NCBI RefSeq assembly: GCF_030272615.1
Contig: NC_081414.1
Location: 308,617,164-308,681,163 of the forward strand
Source of the DNA: Cryptomeria japonica
Lineage: Eukaryota; Streptophyta; Pinopsida; Cupressales; Cupressaceae
Direction: 5' to 3'
Length of the DNA: 64,000 nucleotides
Each line of letters begins with the position of its first letter. The stretch's first letter is position 1. The notes below the pieces were generated by a model. It was not told the DNA's origin, searched no databases, and saw only the letters and a list, made by a program, of their open reading frames with translations. Made by a program: the position numbers and the translations under genes. This document shows, piece after piece, positions 1 through 10,406 of this stretch.

Positions 1-179
1 GGGCACTTTGGTCCTCCTAGGGAGCCATCATCCCATCTAGGTGCCCTGGTCCACTCAGGGTGCCCTGATCCCTATTCAGGGTAGCCAAAGGGTGCATGGG
101 ATCAGGCATTAGACAGATAGAATAGATTGATGATGTTTTTTGTTGGATGATTACGATCGATGATGGATTACTGATGATT
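1..179. other. No gene; GC-rich LTR-like module
   Basis: No coding signal. The first 110 bases repeat short modules built on 'gccctggtcc' and 'cagggt'. Similar wording occurs inside the gypsy-type LTRs near 9,075-9,245 and 62,690-62,760, so this may be the edge of a related LTR lying mostly outside the window. That link is an inference from short motifs only. Confidence 0.3.
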
Positions 180-1517
180 TGATGTTTCAATTTGTAGATT
201 CTTCCATATATTCAGGAGCATACTTCCGATCACACCTTCCAGAGCCTTCAAAATTAGATTTTGAAGCTTACCCTGGAGGAGAGATATTTGCTTCACACTG
301 TAGGTTTATTGTATATGATGACTATGCCCGCTATCAAGTTTCATCCTGTGATGTTGATGGCATTGATGGAGAGGTGGGATGCAGAGACCTTGATATTCCT
401 CCTACATGTGGGGGAGATGACGGTTACCCTTGAGGATGTATACGATATTCTACACCTTCCCATCAGGGGAGAGACTGTTAGACATCGAGCCAATTGCTCT
501 ACTACCGAGTACATGATGGAGTAGGTCTACTAAGTAGGGAGAGTGATGCCCAGCGAGATGAGGGGCTGCATCATGGTTAGTTGGCACATACACCCTACCG
601 ATGAGGTTCTACTGGTGAGGTGGCTCATGATTGCTACCATTACATTAGTCATGTACCCTAATGGGCATGACACTCACATGCATGGAGATCTCACCTATAC
701 GATTAGGGCTATGGAGAGACATCGAAGAGTATACTATCGGGGTTAGAGCATGCTTGCACATCTCTATCATGACCTTGGAGAGTATGTGTTTGGACAGGGG
801 TGCAGTCTGATGACCTGCACACTACTACATGTGTGGATGTTTGAGCATATCACGTGCACTAGACCTGTTGGAGTCCCTACAAAATTAGTTCCATAGCAGC
901 CTAGGATATTTTCTTATCCACTTACCCGTGAGTGGCGATTCGGGGATCTACTGCATTGGAGATTCAGTTTGGATAGATTGACAATAGGTATGATCATATG
1001 GAGACCTTACCTCGAGATGTATATGTGAGAAGGGGTACACAAGTAGTTATTTTGCATGCAGAGGATCTGTCTACTATAGGGATGGTATAGTCACATACTC
1101 ATTCCTTTCTACTTCGCTCAAGTCTAGTGGTAGTTTGGGTTTGAGCAGTGTGGTCCTACTGATGTGCCTGTCTACATCCAACACTCATGTGTGACTCCTA
1201 AGCCAAGAGCTATTCCAAGGCATATGAGCGATGATATTGACATCATGGATTCAGATGGATCAGATTGAGATATTGCAATGGATTATAGAGATGATGTGGG
1301 CACACACCGGCAGTACATCACATGGTGGGGGAGGACATACCCTGGAGCCATCTTTCCAGCAGACTATCCCAAAGGTAATCCTAGACCATGGAGATAGACA
1401 AGCGACAAGGAGGGGCCTGATACATCCGAGGAGGGCACAGTTGATCAGGTTGACGATGTAGGACAATAGGAAGCAGGTAGTGATGGAGATGATCCTGATA
1501 CAAGAGAGATATCGGGA

Positions 1518-1668
1518 TGGAGATGATGAGGAGGATGGGGAGGAGGAGGAAGAGGATGAGGAGGAGGATGAGGAGGATGAGGAGAAGGATGAGGAGGATG
1601 AGGAGGAGGATGAGGAGGATGAGGAGGATGAGGAGGATGAGGAGATTGATGAGGAGGTTGAGGAGGAT
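1518..1668. repeat. GAG/GAT trinucleotide repeat (acidic tail)
   Basis: Imperfect GAG/GAT codon repeat that encodes an unbroken Glu/Asp run in the frame from 1,480. The reverse strand reads as a His/Pro-rich frame, which I treat as an artefact of the repeat. Acidic C-terminal tails are common in PMD proteins; the repeat may also have grown by slippage. Confidence 0.85.
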
Positions 1669-1888
1669 GAGTCAAATGCAGTTCCTCATAACTCTGGGGA
1701 TGACACCATAGCACTAGATCCACTGAGCCTCCCATCGTAGGAAGAGAAGGACCTTATAAGGGGTCCTGATTCTAGTCCCCATCAACCCATGCCTACTGTG
1801 TAGAGATAGTATGAGTATGGAGAGCCTAGTGGGTCCCAGTCTCAGACGGTTCCTTTCCACAACCCCTATTGGCGAGAGGGAGATCTAG

Positions 1889-1992
1889 GTAAGGTGTTTT
1901 ATGATTGCCTTATTTATGCTTCTTATTTTTTTAGACCTGATGAAATAGAATGTTATTGATGAAAACTTCTCTCTCTCTCTCTCTCTATGCAG
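1889..1992 (+). other. Probable GT-AG intron of the PMD pseudogene
   Basis: A good donor (gtaagg at 1,889) is followed 104 bp later by a (CT)n pyrimidine tract at 1,966-1,987 and the acceptor tgcag ending at 1,992. After it the plus strand reads HEWHSLI and HAVTYLIMLA, the sort of segment seen in the last exon of PMD genes. The sites are seen; splicing is inferred. Confidence 0.45.
1966..1987. repeat. (CT)n microsatellite
   Basis: About ten CT dinucleotides. They sit exactly where the polypyrimidine tract of the probable PMD intron would be. Confidence 0.85.
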
Positions 1993-2393
1993 CTAGCATC
2001 CATGAATGGCACTCCTTGATCTAGCATGCAGTGACATACCTCATCATGCTTGCACACATCCCCAGTTCCTTGTAGATAGCATATAGATCACAGGGAAGGG
2101 CAAGACAACATGAGGACCTAATCACCCCCATTCAGATGGAGATGGAGGTCTAGCGAGATACAAAGATATCTTTGTGAGAGAGATTACATCAGACGAAGTG
2201 TGATCTAGTAGCATCTCAGATAGAGGCAACCACATACCACGATATTATGATGGAGAGGGATCATAGTAGCTCCTCATAGAGTCACTTGTGTTTTGTATCA
2301 TGATACACACCCATGGGACCACCCTCACCGCCAGACCAGGAGGGGACATCTTGTCACCATCCTCTAGCTACTAGTCCTAGGGATAGGAGATGA

Positions 2394-3009
2394 CTCTATT
2401 AGGAGGCATTTTGTTGATGTATATGTTATGACACTCATGGATATGTATTTATTTATGCTCATCTTATATCTCAAACACATTATTTTAATACTTAAACAAT
2501 GTATGCATTGCTTAGATTAAAAGTAACACATTTGGCGATGAACATGTATGTCTAATTTAATTTCCATGTGATTGATTTCTCAATGCTTCATGATTAAATT
2601 GATACATGTGTGATTTACTTAAATAACTAAGTATTTAATTAAATGCTACTTTGATGATGTAGAAGAGAAATGTGTTAAGTTTAAGAACTATATGACTAAT
2701 GTAATTAAATATAATTAAACACAACATGATATAATCCTACTTAACACATAAGAAATTTTATAACATACTAGCACATATAAAATATAAATATGTTACAATT
2801 TACATAAATGAATCCAAGAGAAACAATAAAGTAAAGAAACATGCTTGTCAAGAATGAAGTAATGTAGACTAAACAATACAATATCATTTAATACCACATA
2901 TTTTAATGAAGATATGCTAACACATTATCCAATTTTGAAGAAAGAAAAGATACAAAGACAAAGAAGATAAACTAGAAAGAAAGAAAAGAGGAGAGAAAGA
3001 AAGAGATAG
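2394..3009. other. No gene seen; AT-rich spacer
   Basis: AT-rich sequence ending in a purine-rich stretch at 2,935-3,010. It should hold the 3' untranslated part and possibly the 3' LTR of the minus-strand gypsy element, but I find no LTR terminus or polypurine tract in the right orientation. The 3' end of that element is therefore lost or lies before position 1. Confidence 0.5.
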
Positions 3010-4410
3010 AGGCTAGGCATAGTATCTACAAAGGTGCATATCATTTATAGGTTCCTTAAGAGGTGTACCTTCCACATCTGCTATCTTATAAGCACCTGAT
3101 CCATAGAATTTGATAACAATGTATGGTCCAAGCCAATTAGGGCTGAATTTTCCTTTCTCCTTAGGTAAAGCATTTACGTTACGCTGATTTTCATAAAGCA
3201 CTAGATCACCCACTAAAAAGGAACGTGAAATGACTTTATCATTATAGCTCCATTTTAAATTTTTATGATATGCTTGAATATGCTTGAGAGCGTTTATAGA
3301 TCATTCATCGAGCATCTCAAGTTGTTGAAGTCTATGTTCTCAATAGGAATCGTCATCCACTATACCCCTAAGAGAAACTCTCAAAGAAGGAATTTCTAGT
3401 TCCAAAGACATAATGGCATCATCACCATAAACAAGATTATAAGGGATACAACTTGTAGCAACACATATGCTCATCAGATGGGCCCAAAGATAATAGGTTA
3501 ATTGAGTATTCCAATCCTTACCATGCTTGTTTACAATCTTTCAAAGAATCTGTTCAATTATCCTATTAGAAGACTCAACTTGACCATTTGATTGAGGATA
3601 GTAGGGTGTAGAAAATTTATGTTGAATATGATATTTCTTGAGGAACTTCTTCACATCCTTATTTTAAAATGACATTCCATTATCTGAAACTAAGGTAGAA
3701 GGTATTCCAAATTGGGAAATAATGTTCTTTAGGATGAATTGACAAATTACCTCAGCGGTAGTAGATCGAAGGGGAACTGCTTCCACCCACTTTGTAAAGT
3801 AATCGGTTGCAGTTATGATGAAAGTATGTCCTTGGGATGAAGGAGGAGATATTTTACCAATGAGATCCAAACCCCATGTAGAAAAGGGCCAAGAAGATAC
3901 TTGAGATCAAAGTTCTTGGGAAAGGGCATGGATCAAATTGCTATGTTGCTGACACTGATGACATTTTTTAGCAAATGCAAAGGAATATTTTTCCATAGTC
4001 TGCCAATAATATCCCATTCAGAGCAATTTCTGAACTAAGGATCTACCCCCAAAATTCCCCCTGCAAGTACCTAAATATGTTTCCTCGAGATAAATAGGGA
4101 TCTCATCCTTGTTAAGACATCTAAGGAGAAGACCATTATAATCCCTCCTATAAAGAACATTAGAAAGCATGATGTATCTAGCGGCCAATTTGTGAATCCT
4201 AGCTCGAGTATTCTTATTTGTAGAGTTAGGAAAGGTACCATCATTTAAATATCTCATGATATGCGAGTACCATTCATCAAAATCGATAATGCAATAATAT
4301 GCCACATCACTAGGATTATCAGCAATAGTCGATGTAGTGAGATTGTGAATAGTGAATTTAAGATCTACCAAGGGATCCTCTAAAGATACAAGAGAGGATA
4401 CACATGCCAT
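3010..4410 (-). pseudogene. Gypsy integrase (element 1), decayed
   Basis: Integrase joins retroelement DNA to the chromosome. Reading down the minus strand: a linker and zinc-binding region (4,410-4,018) in which the usual HHCC histidines appear replaced (TYLGTCRGNFGG has Tyr and Phe where His is expected), while the Cys pair survives as KCHQCQQ near 3,965. The catalytic core keeps Asp in WGLDLIGK, Asp in LVSDNG (about 3,680) and Glu in NGQVESSNR (about 3,560), so the D,D,E triad is still readable. The C-terminal tail, GDLVLYENQ to MHLCRYYA, ends at the stop at 3,013. In-frame stops lie around 3,340, 3,540 and 3,905. Confidence 0.88.
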
Positions 4411-4434
4411 TACATCAGCATGTTGATTATCTTT

Positions 4435-4850
4435 TCAAGGAACAAGCTCCATGGTATAAGAATCAAATTTCTGTAACGAGGATATAGCTAGATCTCTGTA
4501 TTGTGATAATTTGTCTTTCTTTTCTTGATAAACTCCTGTCACTTGTCTTATGACTAGTTGAGAATATCCATAGATATTTAGATGTTTTATATTTAATGCT
4601 AAGGCTTCTTTAATTCTAGCTACAAGAACCTCATATTCAGCAATATTGTTGGTACATAATAAATTGAGACGATATGATAAAGGGATAAGCATCTTTTTAG
4701 GAGAAATTAACGACTACCCCTACCCCTAATCCTGTACGACATCTAGAGCCATCAAAATATAATTCCCAAATCTCATCAATCTCAATAGAGAAAATGTATA
4801 CATCGAGAAAGGACTCTGGATTAGGTAGGGAGAAGGGTGAAGGAGCCTCA
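4435..4850 (-). pseudogene. Second (plant-type) RNase H of Tat-like element 1
   Basis: A second RNase H-like domain between the RT-linked RNase H and integrase, as known for the Tat lineage. Upstream in another frame reads WELYFDGS (first catalytic Asp, about 4,745). Then NNIAEYEVLVARIKEAL keeps the Glu. YGYSQLVIRQV has Tyr where the family normally has Asp (GDSQLV), so a catalytic residue is lost. A frame change separates the YFDGS part from the rest. The fold assignment rests on motif order and position. Confidence 0.75.
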
Positions 4851-4885
4851 ACTAAGTGGTCAGTCAATGCTTGACCCTTTATTGC

Positions 4886-6115
4886 CTTCTATGAGACAAA
4901 CTTAAGGTCAAACTCATTCAACATCATAACCCACTTAACTGAGCATCCTGAAAGGTCAGCTTTAGAAAAAAGATGTTTGAGGGGATCAAATTTAATAATA
5001 ACATGGACTTCAGCATTCAAAAGGTAATGCCTTAACTTTTGGGTTGCAAAGACCAAAGCAAGGCACTGCCTTTCTACCACAGAATATCGGACTTTGTAAT
5101 CAAGTAGAGTACGACTTATATAATAAACCAGACATTCTCTACCCTCCTTATCATGTTGTACCAATAAGGCTGCAAGAGCATGAAGGGAAGTAGTTGTATA
5201 TAGAAAAAAGGGTTTAGAAGGGTCAACGGGTTGAAGAATAGGAGGATTGGCCAAATAAGTTTTTAGGTCTTCAAATGCTTGACAACAATCCTCATTCCAC
5301 TGAAAGGTGATATTATTTTTAAGCAATTGAGTAAAAGGAAAAGTACGATACGCAAGATGAGATACAAACGTATGAATAGCTTGAATCTTTCCTTGCAAAA
5401 TTTTGAGTTGGGAGACATTTTTAGGAGGTGTCATGTTAACAATGGCATCTATCTTCTTCATATCCACCTCAATTCCATGATGTGAAACTATGAACCCTAA
5501 TCATTTTCCACTATCCACACCAAAAACACATTTTTGGGGATTCAAGCGCATGTTATACTTATAAATTCTCTCAAAGACCTGATGAAGGATCTAGACATGA
5601 TCTGTGCAAAGGATGGATTTAGCTAAGATGTCATCAACATAATCTTCTAAGGTCTTATGCATATAGTCATGGAAGATGAGACTCATAACACACTGATAGG
5701 TTGCACCCGCATTTTTCAATCCAAAAGGCATCATAACCCAACAAAACATTCCCCAAGGGGTGGTGAAAAAAGTTTTGTATTGATCTTGAGGATTAATGAA
5801 TATTTGATTATATCTAGAGAAACCATCCATGAAGGATAATAAGGCATGACTTGCTATAGAATCCACTATCATATCAATATTCAGAGAGGGAAATTATCTT
5901 TTAAAGAGGATTTGTTTAGATCATGAAAGTTCATACACATCCTAATCTTATTATCATACTTATCCACAACCACAATGTTTGAAATCCATGGGGAATATTT
6001 GATAGAACGGATGAATCCAACATCCAACAACTTTTCATAGCTCAGCTTTAATAAGTAATGCCACTTTAGGGTGAATCTTTCAAATCTTTTGCTTCACAGG
6101 TTTAGCATCAGGAAT
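4886..6115 (-). pseudogene. Gypsy reverse transcriptase and RNase H (element 1)
   Basis: Copies element RNA into DNA and degrades the RNA strand. The RT fingers start near 6,110 with a broken segment reading LIKAEL and FPMDFKH (stops present). The palm is open at 5,872-5,591: FMDGFSRYNQIFINPQ, TPWGMFCWVMMPFGLKNAGATYQ and the catalytic YVDD in EDYVDDILAKS. The thumb and connection follow from 5,467, with FQWNEDCCQAFEDLK, then the first RNase H (PFFLYTTTSLHALAALLVQ). Its expected first Asp is replaced by Thr, while the Glu in VVERQCLAL is kept. Decay of this RNase H fits the Tat pattern, in which a second RNase H follows. The stop of the last segment is at 4,889. Confidence 0.9.
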
Positions 6116-6229
6116 TAGGACAATGTTATGAGTGACAATCTTAGGATCTATGTCAGGCATGTCAGAGTATATCCAAGCAAAGATTTTAGGAAATTCAAAT
6201 AATAACTCAGAATATTGTTTTTGCTCTTC

Positions 6230-7214
6230 TTAATCAAGACATTTCCCTATCTTAATAATTTTATCATCAACATAATGATCTATCAAGATATCAATAGTGT
6301 CACTTATCAGGAGGTTTCTTTGTTGAGGAGCATCTTTTAATTGAGGAAATTCTTTAACTATCTCATCGTTATTTTTTAATTTCCCAAAGTAATCTTCCGC
6401 ATTTAAATAATAAGAAAAGCCACGGTTATGGTGATAATGAGGAAGGTTATCATAAGCTCCCAAGAATTCGGCAAAGGAATCATCAGTAGGAAAAATATCC
6501 AAAGCGAGGATACTAGAAGAGTCACGATCAATATACTTTAGATATTTTATTGGGAGAGAGGTAGAAATGACATTAACACTAATAGATGGTCTCTTAGAGG
6601 CTTTAGTATGCTTAAAAGGATCATAACCAAGCCCAAATATCACATCACAAAAGTTGTTTTCCAAGGGAACCTTTATCCCCTGTTCTTGAGCACCACATTT
6701 GTTACCAGTATATCCACACCTAGCTAGGATGTGAAAACCACGACCATAAAGGTTAGCCATTTCCGAGAGAGAAGGAGGATTTTCATAAAGTGAAAAGTCA
6801 AAGTCCTCTAGGTCAGAAACTAAGGGAGATGAAGTCTGGGAAGCCACCACAAAGTTATTACTCAATGGCCTAGTCAAAGTGGATTGATTTTTAGGTTCTT
6901 CTTTCTTCCTTCTTTTCGATCGTAGGTTCTTTAGGGAGAATTTTATATTCCCCTACGAAGGTAGGATTAAAATCAAGGGATCCCCAATCATCTTCTGCAA
7001 GAACCTTTTCAGGAGAGAAAGTGTCCTCAATAGTATAATGAGGTTGAGAAGAATCTTCCTCAAGAACTTTAGGTCCACTAGAGGAAGTATTGGGAAGCGA
7101 TTCAGAAGTAGGATATTGGTTTGATGAAGTGGTTACACTAGAAGCTTTAGAGGAATCATCTAAGATAGTTGGGGAATAACCAATTGAAGAGGATTTGGAA
7201 GTTGATGTCTGCAC
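6230..7214 (-). pseudogene. Gypsy pro-pol linker with G-patch motif (element 1)
   Basis: Region between protease and RT. The segment starting at 7,214 is Ser-rich and acidic, and contains KVLAEDDWGSLDFNPTFVG. The next, from 6,877, carries a G-patch-like stretch (YGRGFHILARCGYTGNKCG, then AQEQGIKVPL), a Gly-rich nucleic-acid-binding motif often seen at this point in plant gypsy polyproteins. It continues as acidic linker (GYDPFKHTKASKRP, LGAYDNLPHYH). A closely related EDDWGSL block occurs in the derivative at 16.9-17.1 kb. The boundary between the two segments (about 6,880) is a frame break. Confidence 0.68.
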
Positions 7215-7237
7215 ACAAGCCTGGAGATTTGTGTCAC

Positions 7238-7745
7238 CTAGCAGGGTATATGTCTTCTTGTTGTAAATGAACTTAACTTGCCTATGTAATGTAGGAGGAC
7301 AACTTGTATGCTATGAATCCAAGATCTCCCTAGTAATGAGTTGTATGTTAATTCTCTAAACATGACATGGATAGGTATGGGCAAAGTAACACGACCTACC
7401 TTAACAGGAAAGGTGATGATACCTAATGAAGATTTAGCAACATTATCAAAACCATTGTCCACTAATGTTCGTCTTATTGCACTATCATTTATAATAACCA
7501 TTGTCCACTAATGTTCGTCTTATTGCACTATCATTTATAATAACCATAATCATTAAGAGATCATATTGATGTTGAATTTCACTAGTGGGTAGGTCATCTT
7601 GTGTGAACACAATTTGAGCCCTAGGAGTTGTGATAGAATTAATCAAGGAGGCCATATTATTAGATGTCACTATGGGTGGGACATTCAATGTTTTCAAGGC
7701 ATCTTGTAGCAATCCATGATGAGTTGAAGAAGTCTGAATGAAGTC
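7238..7745 (-). pseudogene. Gypsy aspartic protease (element 1), frame-shifted by duplication
   Basis: Retropepsin-like domain that would cleave the polyprotein. The N-terminal part reads ALKTLNVPPIVTSNN and IVFTQDDLPTSEIQHQYDL. The active-site region reads RRTLVDNG, and the C-terminal part reads GIITFPVKVGRVTLPIPIHV and YNSLLGRSWIHSIQ, the flap and the GRxWIH motif of this family. A perfect 46-bp tandem duplication at 7,455-7,546 falls on the active-site loop. Because 46 is not a multiple of three, it splits the domain into two overlapping frames (7,712-7,485 and 7,501-7,238). Confidence 0.78.
7451..7546. repeat. 46-bp perfect tandem duplication
   Basis: Bases 7,455-7,500 are repeated without change at 7,501-7,546, and the preceding four bases (acca) also match the unit's end. 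It changes the protease reading frame. Its perfection implies it is much younger than the stop mutations around it. Confidence 0.95.
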
Positions 7746-8558
7746 TCAAAGGGATATCTTGGCATGAGTGGCTATAAGTTGTTCAACAAGATCATATTCC
7801 TTACCAAGAGCTTGTGAAATGTGAGGTGCTTGAGGAAGAATAGGTTGAGGATCAGGAAGAGAAGTTTGGATAACCGAAGGAAGATTAGGTTGCCTATTGT
7901 TTCTCGTATTATAGGTATGGACAGCCACATTATAACTCTCTTTAGTTAATTGTTTATACTAGATCTAAGGACTCTTAGTGGGATTTCCTCCTTGCACAGT
8001 AATGATAGGTTTGATCGGAGTGCTAAAGGAACCATGACTATATCCACCTTGAACTGTGAAAAGGGGTTGATTAGAAAAAGGTGAGGAAGGATAAGGACCT
8101 TGGACCACAAAAGGAGACTTACTATGTTCATTCACATTTATCATGTTGATTAACCTTTTAGATGTATTGTTTTTATTTGGAGATTTAGGCAAAGACATAA
8201 AGTCATCAAGGGAATCTTCCAATAAATCATGGTCATATTGATTGAAAGGTTTATCTTTGGACTTGAAAGGAGACATAACCTCATAAGGGGAATTATTGTA
8301 GGCACACATGTTTCTAGATCTAGTGGAGGAGTTGATAGGAATGTACCCATGATAGGAATCATTCAACTTATCTTTCTCATCACCACAAAATAGCATAGTA
8401 ACAAGGTTGATTAGTTTTTGGAAAAATGAGGGTTTAGAAGGCTTAGGGTTCAAAAACTCATCTAGAGCTTCATCTAATTCATCCTTACTAAACTCATAAT
8501 CAACAAAATTGCATACATCATCAAAAGCATGAAAATCTTGCAAATAAAAATCTGACAT
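7746..8558 (-). pseudogene. N-terminal ORF / gag-side region of gypsy element 1
   Basis: Starts with an ATG at 8,558 and is open to 7,965. The product is acidic then Ser/Asn/Pro-rich, with repeats of the type VQGGYSHGSFS, VQGPYPSS and VQGGNPTKSP near the C-terminus. I cannot recognise a standard Retrotrans_gag capsid domain or zinc knuckle. The following segment (7,928-7,746) reads YNTRNNRQPNLP and YDLVEQLIATHAKISL; the latter is the YDLVEQL block that precedes the protease in Tat-like polyproteins. Either gag has diverged beyond recognition or the capsid part is deleted. Confidence 0.5.
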
Positions 8559-8732
8559 TTTGAAATGGAAATTGAATGAGATTTAAACACACAATGTAAG
8601 AAAGAAATCTCTTTTTTTTTCTTGAATTTTTCACTTTTTTTTTTCAAATTTTATGTTTATAAAGAAAAATGAAAAGATATCAAATATAGATCTAACAATG
8701 CAATATAATGAAAATGCAATTGGATTCACATA

Positions 8733-8742
8733 GGGTTCACCA
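8733..8742 (-). promoter_or_regulatory. Primer binding site of gypsy element 1
   Basis: Three bases inside the LTR edge, the minus strand reads tggtgaaccc, which starts with TGG as required to pair with the CCA end of a tRNA. The same ten bases serve as PBS in the non-autonomous element at 41,240. The tRNA was not identified. Confidence 0.65.
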
Positions 8743-8745
8743 AAA

Positions 8746-10406
8746 TGTGTAGGGGAAAAAGTGAGACTAAGTATGGAAATCCTAATACCATTCTCATACA
8801 CACTCACAGAATACAAAAGAGCCTAGGGAGGTAACGCACTTTGGCAACTTCTTGTGAGAAAGAGAGAGCCATGGATTACCTCTTAGGATTTCTATTCCTT
8901 TTCTACAAGTGAGGGAGAGAAATGATTCAAAATGCAATTTAACCTAAAGTGCAAGTAAGCAAGCAAACCCTAATATGGAAATGCAGAACAAAAAACAACT
9001 GATAAACTACTGAAAAGTACAAATTAGGAAGCAAAATTAGAGGTGCACTTGTGTCTAAAATCTCAGCCACAATGTTTGGGACCAGGGTCCCATGCCACTA
9101 TCCTAATTCTGCAAGTTTGAAGCTGCAACTGAAAGACTGGATTTTGGTATCTGCAAACTATTGCACTGCCAAATGCTGTTGACAACAGGCAGGACCAGGG
9201 AACCATGCCCCTGTCCTGGGAAAGACTAGCCACACCCTTTTCCTAGGGGTTTCTGATGATTTCCAAACCCCGGGACAACCTCTGTGCGCTCTGTGGGTCC
9301 CGAAATGTTTAGCGATGCTCGGATCCGAACCTGCACCTGCAGCTGAAAAAGAGGGTTTTGGGTGGCTATGTAGGTTTTTGCCTTTGTCAAATCCCTGTTT
9401 TGGTGATTTCCACCTTAACAAATAGCCGATAATGTACTGAAAATGTGTGTGCTAGAACCTTGTTTGTGTGCAAGATCCTAAAATGAAAGCAAACAATCTA
9501 GAGCAACCCTAAAGAGTAAACCCTAATTGCTTATAATTGACAAAGTAAATGCTCTAAATAAATGATGAAAAATGATCTAAAGCATGAATATGAATCAAAA
9601 TGAAGCTCATATAAAGACATGGAAACAACATGAAACCATACCCAACCCTAAGGGAGAGGTACAAGCCAATCTTCAGCCAGTGATCTCCTATTGCTTTCCT
9701 ATTTCTTCAAAAGCCCCCAATTAATGAAATGATGCTTGATTATTTTTTTATGGATGAATGTTGAATGTTGTTGAATAATTCAAAGATCTACTCTTTCTTT
9801 GCAAAGAAGGCTCTTTATGCTCCAAAAAACTACTCTTATATTCTTAGAAGAAGACCCGTTCAAATGAAGAAAGAGAGCTCTTAAGTATGAAACCCTAGAT
9901 CTTAATTTCATGATTAGGCTGACCTAGGATTTTAATTTCCCGCCAATATTTTGGGGTTAAGAATTATTATATCATAGGATTATGCTCCCGAAATGTCGGG
10001 AAAAAAGTCGAGGACCATGTGCAATTTCAACATGGTCCAACCAAACTTTCACCAAACTTTCGTGGCTGTTAGATATGATGATATTAGAGCGGATCCCAAA
10101 GTTACAACTGATTTTGAGATGTTTTGATATGCAAAATCGGGCTTTAAAGGTTGAAATAAGACATAATTAGGGTTTATGATTAAATGATTCATTGAAGGAA
10201 TAAGATGAAAAGGGGCACACTTAGGGTAAAAGGCCCAACTTTATAATGTGTGAAGTGATGAAATATGAATTTAGATTTAATTAAATTAATTAATTAAATT
10301 CTTAAAATATATTAGAAATGCAAGATGCAAAACACGCTAAGGCGAGTGCTAAACTAAGTGTGAAATTGTACCACCCTAGCAAGGGTGTACAATTTACGAC
10401 ACTACA
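8746..10406 (-). mobile_element. 5' LTR of gypsy element 1
   Basis: About 1.66 kb. On the minus strand it begins TGTAGTGTCG at 10,406 and ends CCCCTACACA at 8,746 next to the PBS, so it has TG...CA termini. The outer end resembles the LTR end at 14,825 of the related derivative (both contain gtgtgaaatt and acactaca). It holds no convincing gene. An open frame at 9,158-9,421 (-) lies in a GC-rich part and looks accidental. Confidence 0.7.

Larger units (their letters stand above)
180..2393 (+). pseudogene. Plant mobile domain (PMD, MAIN-like) pseudogene
   Basis: Decayed relative of the plant mobile domain proteins (MAIN / MAIN-like, annotated in many plants as 'phosphatase 7 long form homolog'). 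These are nuclear proteins linked to silencing and are also found inside transposons. One frame from about 204 to 1,030 carries the family's landmarks in order: HTVGLLYMMTM, then ALMERWDAETLIF, then HVGEMTVTLEDVYDILHLP, then LAHLYHDLGEY, then LLHVWMFEHI, then WRPYLEMY. It resumes at 1,134-1,400 with FGFEQCGPTDVP and TWWGRTYPGAIF. A Glu/Asp-rich tail follows at 1,480-1,740 in another frame. A likely last exon, starting HEWHSLI, runs from 1,993 to a stop at 2,391. Several in-frame stops (for example near 520, 744, 897, 1,029 and 1,266) show it is dead. It lies antisense to the gypsy pol at 3.0-8.6 kb. The family assignment is firm; the exact ends are not. Confidence 0.72.
3010..10406 (-). mobile_element. 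Tat-like Ty3/gypsy retrotransposon 1 (decayed)
   Basis: Reading down the minus strand from 10,406: 5' LTR, PBS, N-terminal ORF, protease, G-patch linker, reverse transcriptase, RNase H, a second plant-type RNase H, and integrase ending at 3,013. This order, with RT before integrase and two RNase H domains, is that of the Tat branch of Ty3/gypsy elements. Frames are broken by many stops and at least one 46-bp tandem duplication, so it cannot encode a working polyprotein. No canonical gag capsid block and no 3' LTR could be found. Confidence 0.85.

Noticed and set aside
1445-1735. His/Pro-rich minus-strand open frame
   Set aside because: It is the complement of the GAG/GAT repeat; the plus-strand acidic tail explains it.
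9158-9421. Minus-strand 87-codon open frame
   Set aside because: It lies inside the LTR of gypsy element 1 in a GC-rich patch, with no recognisable motif.
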